A program made the position numbers and the translations under genes. Shown piece after piece: positions 21,901 through 33,900 of a DNA stretch of 64,000 nt. Origin of the DNA: Stomorhina lunata (lineage: Eukaryota; Arthropoda; Insecta; Diptera; Rhiniidae); contig OW121741.1 of the NCBI GenBank assembly GCA_933228675.1, forward strand, positions 79,894,040-79,958,039, read 5' to 3'. The notes below the pieces were generated by a model. The model saw nothing but the letters and a program-made list of their open reading frames with translations. It did no database searches and was not told the origin of the DNA. Within the stretch, counting starts at the first letter, position 1. Every line of letters begins with the position of its first letter.

Positions 21901-24900
21901 AAATATCAAAAGTAATAAGAAGAAAATAACCTGGCAAGGGAATGAAAAAATAGTAACCTGTGTAGGCCAAAAACCGGTAGTGAGTATCCTACAGGTGAAT
22001 TCTACAGATAAATTAATATTATGATTATTAATATAGATTTTGAACTCCTCATTGGTGGTATTCGATATAGACATATCCTTGAACATTCCCTCTAATTTTG
22101 AAGTAAATTGACAGCCACATTCAGTCTATAAAAATAAATCAAACAAATTTAAGTAAAAGATAAACCAAATAAACCATTTTCGTTTAACTAACCTTTAATT
22201 TCGAAATCATATTCTTTTCAAAATCATCCGAGACTGATTTATTGAGCAACAAACGCTTGGCTAAATGAGTTTTATAGTAACGTTCAAAAACATCTTTTTC
22301 CAATAAAAATCTAAACAACACCATTGTCTTGTCCAATATAACCTCAATTTCTTGCTCAGTCATCTGGAATTAAATTCAATTTGTTTAAGTGGATTATGAT
22401 GGTTTTTCAAATGATTCCAAATTTTATACTTACACCCTTGCCACCCTTTTTCAATTTGTCATCTATGAACAGCGACAGATATTCGGGAGATTTCGAATTT
22501 AAATTAAGGAAATGTTCAAAATCAGACGAGATGACATTTTTAAAGAGCCGATCATTATTGAACGAGTGATGGAGAAATTGATCGAAACGATCTTTAAGAT
22601 CAAGTAAATTCTGTACAAATGTTATGGGATTTGTTGTGCCATTCTCTTCCTCTTTGACCAACATACTTCCCTGTTCCCTTAAATAGGCCGACATGGTGTC
22701 GGCTATAACCTTAAGACCATCATTCTTAAGTCTAGAAAACAATTTATAGGTACAGGCTAAGTCTTCTGTTTTTGAATTCTTAATCATATAGACAACGCCT
22801 GAATTTTCCATTTCTACAATAGTGCGCATGTGTTTCTTAATCAATTCATCCTCAACTACTTTGACTATGCGCGGTTCAGTGTCTTTGTCTAAATAGAGAG
22901 CGGCACGTGCAGATTCTTCTTGAATGCGAGCCTTAAGAAAATGTTAACAACAATTATATTAATATTGTAATTAAAACATTAAAAAAGTTAATAATAAATT
23001 TAACATTTAGCACTAGAGTCCCAAGGTTTATGACTAATTTTGATGAAATTTGAGACGTATTTGTACACTAATATAATTAGGAATCTGAGGATATAAATAT
23101 TTATGGTGGAAAAACTCATTTCTTCAGCAAGATGAGAATGGAATCCTATGTACAATGTTAAATCCGGGGACAAAAATTTACACCATTTTCAATTGTAATT
23201 GAGAAATTTTCAAATTGAATTGAGCAATTTTCACTTGAAATTGAGAAATTGAAATTGAAAAATATTCAATTGGAATTAAGAATTTTCAATTGAAATTGAA
23301 AAACTTTCAATTAAAATTGAGAAACTTTCAATTAAAATTGAGACTTCTCGATTTGAATTGAGAAATATTTAATTGAAATTAAGAATATTCAGCTGAAAAT
23401 AAGAAATTTTCAATTGAAATTGAGAAATTTTTAATTGAAATAGAGAATTTTTCAATTGAAAATGAGAATTTGAAAATTAAAATTGAGAAAATCCCAACTG
23501 AAAATGAGAAATTTTCAATTGAAATAGAAAATCTTTAAATTAAAATTGAAATTGAGAATTTTTAAATTTAAATTGAGAATTTTTCAATTGAAAATGAGGT
23601 TGTATTTTTTTTTTAATTGAAATTGAGGTTGAAATTTCATCTGGGGTTTTCTCAATTTCAATTCTAAAATTCTCAGTTTCAATTGAAAATTTCTCATTTT
23701 CAATTGAAAATTTCTCAATTTCAATTAAAAAAATGTAACCTCATTCTCAATTGGGCTTTTCTAAATTTCAATTGAAAAATTCTCAATTTAAATTTAAACC
23801 CCAACTGAAAATGAGGTTGAAATTTCATTTGGGGTTTTATCAATTTCAATTAAAAATTTCTCATTTTCAATTGAAAGTTTCTCAATTTTAATTAAAAAAA
23901 TGTAACCTTATTCTCAACTGGTCTTTTCTCAATTTTAATTGAAAAATTCTTAATTTAAATTTAAACCCCAATTTAAAGTGAGGTTGAAATTTCATTTGGG
24001 GTTTTCTCAATTTCGATTCTTAAATTCTCAATTTCAATTAAAAATTTCTATCAATTTCAATTAAAAAATTCTCAATTTAAGTTTAAAAATTCTCAATTTC
24101 AATTAAAAATTTTTCATTTTCAATTGGGCTTTTCTGAATTTCAATTAAAAAATTCTCAATTTCAATTGAATGTTTTCCATTTTCAATTAGGGTTTTCTCA
24201 ACTTTTCAATCTCATTTTCATTAAAAATGAAATGAAAATTCTCAATTTCAATTCAAAATTTTTCATTTCAATTGAAAATTCTCTATTTCAATTGAAAATT
24301 TTTCAATTTCAATTGAATATTCTCGTTCGTCAGGAGTTTTTATTCAAGTTTAGGTCTAAATTCTTTTCGATCCAATAACCAACAAATCTTAGGTCAGTTT
24401 TAGGTAAAGACAATTTAAAACTATTCCTCATCCGTTCAATAAATGAGTTAAGATTTATTATTAAAGGAGTGTGACCGAAAACAAGATCGTCATCGTTAAT
24501 TATATCTAAAGATGCTCTGGAAATAGCACAAAAATAAAACGCCTAATAAAAGAGATCCGAAATTTTGTTGGGGTCCGTTGACCAGTGCGTCGGTCTTCCT
24601 CCAGATAAACTACAGTAGTTATTTTTTAAAGTGCATTTACATATAATGTTTACGATCTTTTAGGTTTACTACCACCAAGAATGTTTGGCATTAAAATCTC
24701 CAGCCACTAAGAACCGTGGCCTAATAATTGAACACACTTTATAAGCTTTTGAATAAACTCTGGGATTCTAGTGCACTACACTATGCATCATAAGACATAA
24801 TTTGTATTTTAAACTTTTAAATAAACTGTAAGTATTTTATTATACACACAAATAGAAAAAAATTATATCGTCATCTGAAATGCAAGGGGAGTAACTAACA

Positions 24901-27900
24901 CAAAAATTAAAATTGATTTTTTTATTGATTATGATGAAGCAACCCAAAAGACATCTATCTACAAAATTTTAAAATTAAATTAAAATTAACTACTTGGTGT
25001 GAAAATTCTGACCTCACATGGATCTGTATTCCTACAAATATAAAATTTTATTCACATATCTTTAATGGTTTACGAGTTAAGGGGTTATTTAAGAAATAAG
25101 TCTTTAAAAATCCAAGAAATAAGTTTTTAAAACTTATCTTTTTAGATTTAATTATGCTTCGAAAATAAACTGGTACAATTATTTAGACCCGCCTCTATAT
25201 TTTTGACAAAAAACTTTATGAATTTTGAAAGGTTTAAATTTTTGCTAAAAATTTGTGTTGTAGTTAAGCCCTTTGGTTTCAGGAAATATTTATTTTGTAG
25301 TTAAGCCCTTTTTTTGGCAATTTCTCAAAAACAAAACGATTTTTATCATTTTAGTTTCTAGAATTTTGTTCGCTGATGCTTTTCTGACCCAATTCAAAAA
25401 TTTGGATTTTATGTGTCTTGTAGTTTAAAATGTATAATGTTTTTTTTTTTTTGCTTCACCTTTAAAAAAAAAAAGTGCTGTTACACCCTTTTGCATTTCA
25501 GGTGACGATAGATTATTTTCAAACCCATCATTTCCAAAACTTACCTCTACTTTTTTCAAATAAACACTAGCATTATTTTCGGCCAAAAACTTTTGCGATT
25601 CGAATTTATAAAATGAAGCCGATTGGGCTAAAAAGGGTTTCTCGAAATCATCCTCATAAACGGAGCGTGAATTAATGCCTAAGGCCATTAACATTTGGCA
25701 AGCATTTTTGATAGCTAAATGATTTATAGCCTCGCCACTACGTTCGTCCATTACCATACCCAAAAGGGTTTCACGCAAAGCCTTTTGTATTTCCGAATAG
25801 CGTACAATCTTGAACAAAAAAGAAAACAGTATTAAAAATAATTACATATAAATTTCAAAAACTTTATCTTACCTCATCTCTAAATAGTATTAGACCTAAA
25901 TTATAGACATTTTCTACTTCGCGATTTTGCACATACACACGATCCATATACATAAGTATATCGCGTATCATTACCATCGATGTTTGATGATCAGTCCATG
26001 CCTGATTGAGTTTTGGCAGAAAATTATTGTGCAAACTTTCGAGCACATCTTTGCGTACCTTCTCTTCGAGATGTTCTTTAACCACTTCTCGTAGGCCGAA
26101 ATACAAACGATGGCCATATTTGTGTAGTACCATATTGTAGGCATTGCGATAGAGCTGTTCGAATGAGAGTCCCGAATTGTTTTTCTTTTGAATCTCTTGT
26201 ATAGCATTCTTTAGACTGGCCCATATTGTTTCGACATACTTTTCATCCATGGAGGCCTGCAGGAAAAAGTAAAAAATTTTGAGTTTATTTATAAGCTAAA
26301 TATTTCTTAAAATCTGATTCTCAAAGAAGTTTAAAATAATAACAATAAATCGATTATATAAAAATTAATGTCTGTGTGTCTGAATGTCCTTTATAGAATA
26401 GTAGACTATGCATTTGATCATGTTATGATCTTAAGAAATTTGTTGCGCATGAGCCGACGAACATTACTAAGTTGGTTCCGACAAGTGGCGCCACTGAAAA
26501 TGGCTTAAAGTTAGTTAAATCGTAAACTGTGCATTTGATCATGGTATGATCATTAACAAAGTTGTTGCGCATGGGTCGCGTAATGTTTCTAAATTGGTAT
26601 GAGCAATTTCCGACAGGTGGCGCCACTGAAAATTGCTTAAAGTTAATTAAATCGTAAACTGTGCATTTGATCATGTATTGATCTTGAGCAAAGTTGTTGC
26701 GCATGGGTCGCGTAAGGTTTCTAAGTTGGTATGACCAATTTCCGTTGGCTTCATTGAAAATTACTTAGAATGAATTAAATCGTAAACTATGCATTTGATC
26801 ACAGTATCTGTTTTAAATTTCATGAAAAACTATTGATACTTGTGACCAATTGAGACCTATGCGTTACATACATCAAGACAAGCTTTTAATAACCTTTTCA
26901 CCTGAAGGAAGGATATAAATAACCAATAATGTAATTTTGTTTGTTGACCAGTGTTATTAATAACAAGGAGCCGATAGCCTCTGCTGACAGTGTATTTACG
27001 ATTTAGATTTACTGTAATTTAATTTTAATATATATTTTTTTAATACTTTTTTAGATAAAGAAAAAAAATAATGTGTTCCAGATTTATTTCAAAATTCCTT
27101 CAAAGTTTTATCTTGAATATAAATTGAAAGGGAAATGTTTAGTTTTTTTATTGCTTTTGAGTGATTTACATTTTAAAAAAGTGAGTAATCATTATTGTCC
27201 AAGTCTGATTCCATTGAATTTTTTTTATTTTTGTTCGTGATATGCTCAGATATGATAGCTAAGCTATCAAAAATCGGTTCTTATGACTGCTTATGGGTTT
27301 TCCAAAAAGTATTTATCAATATTATAAACAAATAATCTACTAAACCATTTTTAGTTGAAATTAAGAACATTACGAATAAAATTGAGAAACTTCCAAGGCA
27401 AATTGAGAATTTTCGGTTGAAATTGAACAACTTCGAAAAAAAAATTAAACATTTCGGTTGATTTTAAGAATTTTCAGTTAAAATTAAGAAAATTTCAAAT
27501 GAAATTGAGAAATTTTAATCTAATTTAATAAATGAGTTAACAAAAACAACTAAAACAAACTAAAATAAACTAGTAGAAACCGTTACTCGTTAGAATTTAT
27601 TAAATTTCCCACCCAAGGGTGTAAAAGAAGGAGTTAATAAACTCTAACGAGGATGACAATTACACCGAAAGAAATTCTAAATTAAACAGCTTGATAAAAT
27701 GTTTTTGTATTCTGAATAACTCTGCCGCTTACAAGTGGTTACATATAACTTGGAGGCATCAATCATCTCAAGTACAACGAAAAATGGTGTAGAAGATAAC
27801 AAAATTATTGTATATATCGTCGACTTAATATGCAAACCTTATAACTCGCTTTCAGCAAATTTTACAGAAGAGACAAAAAACTTATATTTCAAAATTATAT

Positions 27901-30900
27901 TTAATATTTTTATATATGCGCTTTGGACTTCTTCAAATTTCTTTTAAACCTGCATTCACGTTCAAACACGAACATTTTCTTTATCAGTTTTCTTTTTATT
28001 TTCCTTAAATTTTATACAAATTTTCAAAATTTTCGTAAACTTGATAGTACGGTCAGGTTTTAATTAATTTCAATACCGTTAGCTTTTTCTCATACAAACT
28101 CAACACTTGATAAGCCAAACCTGACTGTCGTGAAAGTAGACAAATTAAAGAAAACTACCATATGGTCTCAAAATATCATTTTACTTAAAATGTGGACTTA
28201 GTAGGTTTTCATATTAACCCGGCGATATATTATTTTGAATATCAGTTGGAGTGCAAAACTCTCACAATTCTAAAGAACTGCACCACTTGCTGTAGTTACT
28301 ATTTAATAATATCGCAACGGACTCATTCCATAGGAATATAAATATTGGAGAGACTTTCTGATACGAAGAACTAACAGTCAAGAAAGTGTGCTTTATTAGG
28401 TTAGGTAAGGTTAGGTTGAAAAGGTAATGTCAGGGAAGTGGCATCTTCACTCGGAGAACTTCGGGTCCATTCTGATAAGTGTGCTTTATTACTGTAATTT
28501 AACTGTAATTCACATATACTCAATACTCAAGATACTCAATATTCAGCAATAAAATATATTCCGAAGTGTTTAGCCATCAAATCCCTGATAGAACCGACTG
28601 GAAGGGGCAAACATCACTTTTTAAAGGCAGTTTGATCTTTACAGATGGATCTAAAATGGCTACAGGACGAGTGCAGTGTCTTCCAGGCAGAGATATTTGC
28701 CATATGGAAGGCTACAGAGCTCGTCCAGGGTGACTATATACGCCGATAGCCAGGCGGCGCTCAAGGCGCTAGGAGGACATAGTATCACCCCCAAACTATA
28801 TCATTTAGCTATAGGATTAGATAAGGTTGATAAGGTTCAAGCCAAGACTTAAGTTAAAAAGAGACGGACATTACTCCATCTGTCACTTTTATTTGGGCAT
28901 CAAGTCTTAACTCAACAAGGAAACAACAAGGACATGAGGAAACATGGTTATGGTTGACGTTATACTGTGCCTTACATTCTAGGCTAAACTGGTGGAATGG
29001 TAGCATTCCGGACCTCTGCAGATTATGTCTAGATGAGGATTCGTCCGAATCGTTAGAACACATTCTCTGTCACTGTCCAAGACTTCAAAACCAAAGGCTC
29101 AGACTTCTAGGCAGTAGATTCCCTGTTGAACTTGAGGACCTGCAACGGTGCAAACTGCATGATATTGTAGGGTTTATCACTGGACTCAGTTGCCTTAGAT
29201 AGGGTACCCTTCTTCTTATTCCTCCGTTTTTTTCTTTTCTCTTCCTTTTTCCTCAATCTATTCTTTTCTATCTATTGTTGAAGGATCACAATGGACCTCA
29301 TAGACTCTGCTATTAAATTGTAATACTAGTTTATTACATCTACTACCTAATATTTCTTTTCTTCACTTAAATTCTTTCACGCGGATCCGACGCTCATTTC
29401 TATCATGGAAGGATCAAAATTGGTCAAGGATCTTCGAGTGAAGTTATCATTCTTGACAAGGCCTTTCATAATTAACCTAAACGGAAAGAGCTAGTTCAAC
29501 AAAATTTGACAAGTTCAGCAAAGAATCTGCTGCCTAGATATTTGAGCCTTTAATTTTGTAGCCTTGGACAGTGACAGAGAATGTGTTTTACCAACTCGGA
29601 CGAATCCTCATCTAGACATAGTCTGCAGAGGTCTGGAATGCTACCATCCCATCTATTTAACCTCGAATTTAAGGCACAGTGAAAAAATGTTTAGAATATT
29701 AGAATATTTGATTGGACTGATCTTCCGACATTATTTAAAAGCAATCAGAAACGTTATAGTTTTGTATCTAAAAAGTTTGTATCTTTTTAAAATAAATCAA
29801 AATATATATACTAACTTTAAAAGCATTAGTTTTGTATTGTAACTTCCATAGCGGAAACTTTTGTTGAATTTCTAGTATCCCATTGTAAACAGTTGGACGA
29901 GGTGATTTTAAACGAAGATTTGCAGAGCCAAATAAACTTTTTGATCTTCTTGAACAAGAGGGTTTTTCATCATTAGGATTATTAAAAGTTTTGTTTATGT
30001 TAAATTTTCGAAAGCGGCTAGTGCTAGCGCCGCCATTCCCTGGAGACGTAGCAGGTATATTGATGCCAGTGATAAAGCGATTAGCATTGTTGTTAGCACT
30101 ATTATTTGGAAGGATGGTTGTATACCGGTTGCTGCTTGAATTTCGAGTATTAGATGCTTTAATGTTATTACTACTGCTGCCACTAGGCGTAGAATCGGTG
30201 TTGGAATTTTGATTAGTTTTCGAATGGTTGTATGCACCAGGTCGATATTCCCTGGGCATTGGATTTGGTGCAAAAAGCAATTAAGTCTTTTGAAATTTGA
30301 TTAGCTTTATTGGCAGAAATAAAAGTTGACTTTAAGAATGCCTTGAATTAGCTTGTAACTTCTTCTTTTCCCTCTTGAGACGTTTGATTTAAAAAAATAT
30401 AGTTGTAATTTTAAAAAAGATTTAAATTTTTAAGCCTAACTTATTTTCTTTCCGAAATTTTTCTTTTTCAATGCGTTTTATTGATCTTGATTGATTTTTA
30501 GGGTTTTTCGTGATTATTTTAATTTGATTTTATCACTTTTACTAAACTTCTTCTCCTCTCAAAACGACGACGCTTTCTTTTAAAGTTGTTCTTCCCAATC
30601 ATTGATTTCTTTAATTTCTAAAACATGTCCTTTTTTGAATTCTAAATATTATAAAAAACAATTTTGCGTTCTTTAAATTGCAGTGAATGTCCTTAAACTG
30701 ATTTTTCTTTTGGTATTTTCACTTTCGCAACTTCTTTACTTCACTTCAGTTGCCCTGAGATATTTTTGATTTTTGGCACTGGAAGTGCAATTTTCTTCGT
30801 TTAATTTATTTAAAATATAATTAACTATACAAAAATCTTTCTTATTCGAATATTTTTTAACACAAACTTAATTTTTTTGCAGCTTTTATAAGAAATTATA

Positions 30901-33900
30901 AAAACAATTTAAAAAAAATAGTATTTAACAAAAATTTTTATTTTTTTGATTATAAAGTCAAAGAAGCCTTAAAAAATTAGGTAATAACCAGAGTTGGAAA
31001 TTACAAAATGATTTATAAAATTTGGTAAAATATTCTTAAAAAGAATGATCGAATAAATGTTCGTATTAGGCAAGATTAGTTAAATTAAAAAAAAAAAAAA
31101 TTCCATAGGGATAGAGAGGTAAAAGATGGTAAAGGCATGTCATGTCAATTTTTAGAACAGTGAAGTTGCGCCATCTGTTGTTTTTTAAACACGTTATTTA
31201 AGCTTTTTGCTCTATCGGTTTACCGCCGATAGAGGTTTGATGTGGTAATTAACAGTTTTAATTAAAATTAAAGAGAAATTGATTTTGCTGAATCTGGTGA
31301 TCGGGGAAACCTAATCCATAGAGGACCCGTCTTTAGGTGGCGGATGGAGGAATGCCTCCCTCCCATTCATAGGTGGGGAACCAGCCATATAAATAGGTGG
31401 CGAGGTAACCCTTTCCGTGCTCGCAGACCAAATAGGAAGGAATGGGTTGATACATTAAACCACTCCAAGCCCCGGAAACATTGGGAACCGTGCAATGGGA
31501 TTTTCGGTCCGCAGTCGTTGATTAACATTACACTGCGTTTCATTGGTCGGACAACTTAACGCCTCCACCAGTAAACTGTTATTCCTGCGTCGATGGGAGC
31601 CATCACGAGGGTGACTTATTTTTCCTTCGCACTAGTGGGAATAAGACATCAAATCATTTAACAAAATCAACAACAAAAACACAACTAAATCAGACAGGAC
31701 AACCTGGGGCTAGAGGAAACTTAATCTAAAGAGGACGCGTCCCCAGGTGGCGGATATGGGAAACGTGGCGAAGAAACCCTTTCCATGTGTGGTTGCTAAG
31801 GGAAAATTTAAATATCCCTCGCGGATCAAACATCCAACCCAAGCCTCGTTTCATTGAGAACCATGCCATTAGCTTTTCGGTCGGCAGTCGGAGGTAAACG
31901 TTAGACAGTGTTTCAACTGCGCCAGTATCCAGTTATTCCTGCGTCAATGGGGGTCATCAATCGGGTGTTTTTTTTTCATTTAATAAAATCAACAACAAAA
32001 ACATGGGACTTTGCATTGATGGACGACTTAGACAAACTGATACTTAGTGACATTAATGAGAACATACTCCAATAGGAGAGACTTCTAACGACGGACTTAG
32101 TGGAGATGGATGGGTTTTTGGATGATCTAGACCCATATCATACCACTAGATACACCCAGATCCTGGCGGACGTCTCGATTGAGTTGGATTTGGATCATAA
32201 GGGACTGTTATCTCTGGTTTCAGCCGAACCCAATCGAAATCTCCTCCAGGATCTTTGGCTTTAGTGGGTGAGGCTAGAACCGAATGGAAGGGTCATACAT
32301 CGCTTTTTCAAGGAAATTCGACCTCTACAGATGGCTCTTAAATGGATTGCGGTACTGAATCAGGTGTTTTCCTGGTGGAACACAACATTAAGAAACCTTT
32401 TAGACTTGCCGACGACGACGACTGCAGTGTCTTTCAGGCAGAAATTCTTGCCATATGTAAGGTTAGAGAGCCCACCCTGGTACCATAGTGAGGTGACTAT
32501 ATACGACAATAGCCAGACTGCCCTTAGGGCGTTACAAGGACATATTATCACCTCCAAATTTGACATATTATCACCTCCAAATTTGTCAAAGCATGTATGT
32601 AGATTGGCCCTATTAGATCTATCATTCAGTCGAGTCAAGGACTATCTGTAATTTCTATTTGGGCATCAAATCTTGGATCAGCAACACAAGGACATGGGAA
32701 TTATGGTTACCTGCAGAACATATAGGGCTTTATGAGTTAAACCGGACATTTGTGGAAACAAGACCCTACTGGGTCTGAATAAGCTAAAATTAAGAAGATT
32801 TATAGGCATGACGGAACATTGTGCTTAAATTTTAGGCTAAACAGTTGGGATGGTAGCATCCTAGATATCTAGATGAGGATTTGTTCGAGTCGGTACAACA
32901 CATTCTCCGCACTGACTAATGCTCCAAAATCAGTGGCTCAGACATCTAGGCAACAGATTCCATGATGAACTTCCTTCCGCTTCTATTTTTGAAGGATCAC
33001 AATGAAACCCAAGGGCCTCTGAGTGAAGGTTTCGTTTTGACACCACCTTTCAAACCTAACCTGACTGGTTCTCCAACCCAGGCAGAATAACCAACTAAAC
33101 CACAGATCCCTATACCACTTCTCAACAGTTGATTTTTGTGTTGAAGAGTCCTAACAACAGATTTAAATGTTTATTTAAGTTTTATTTACTGTTATACAAA
33201 GCAGTGATTATGGACAAATATTTTATAGTTGAAAAGCACTTCTTATCAGTTATTAATAAATGTTTGTAGACGTTTTTTTTATAATACTTATGTTTCCGAG
33301 TTTTTAATTATTTTTCTTCTATAGTTGCTATGCATGGACTAGGGATAAATCACATAATTTTGCTTTGAATATTTTTTTAGTTAACCTCTTGACGTATCAA
33401 TTTGCGCAACGAAGTTCGCTTTCAACTGTTTGCACACAAGTTGCACTAAACAAACCGGTTTTGATGCTTAAGAACAGTCGGAAAACGAGTCAGACTCGTG
33501 ATAATCATGTTAGGCACATAAATAGTACCACGAGTCGGACTCGTGATAATCATGTTAGGCACAGAAATTGTATAACGAGTCAGACTCGTGGAAATACGTC
33601 AAGGGGTTAATATTATAACATACTAATAAAAATAAGTTATTTTCGTATTGATAACAAAAAATTGTTAAATTTTAAAATTTGATAGAAAAATGAAATATAA
33701 TCCTGTACATTTAGCCTCTCGTGTTACAAAAACGATATGATTGTTTGAATGCCACTCAAATGTCTTTTTTCATAGTGGCAAAGGGGCTGTATCAAAAATG
33801 TTAAAAGCCATTTTTGCAGACACTCCGTCTGTGTTTATCGTACCTGATAAGTGCTTTCCAACAAAATATTAAATGATTCTTTGATAATAAGAGTACCGTT

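Noticed and set aside
26423..26704. 93-residue frame with repeated MIKCTVYDL
   Set aside because: Satellite unit translation. Unit lengths are not all multiples of three, so the frame is not maintained.
30259..30280. Upstream extension of the candidate exon to a TTG at 30280
   Set aside because: TTG is not a likely start in a fly nuclear gene. The first ATG after the in-frame TAA is at 30259.
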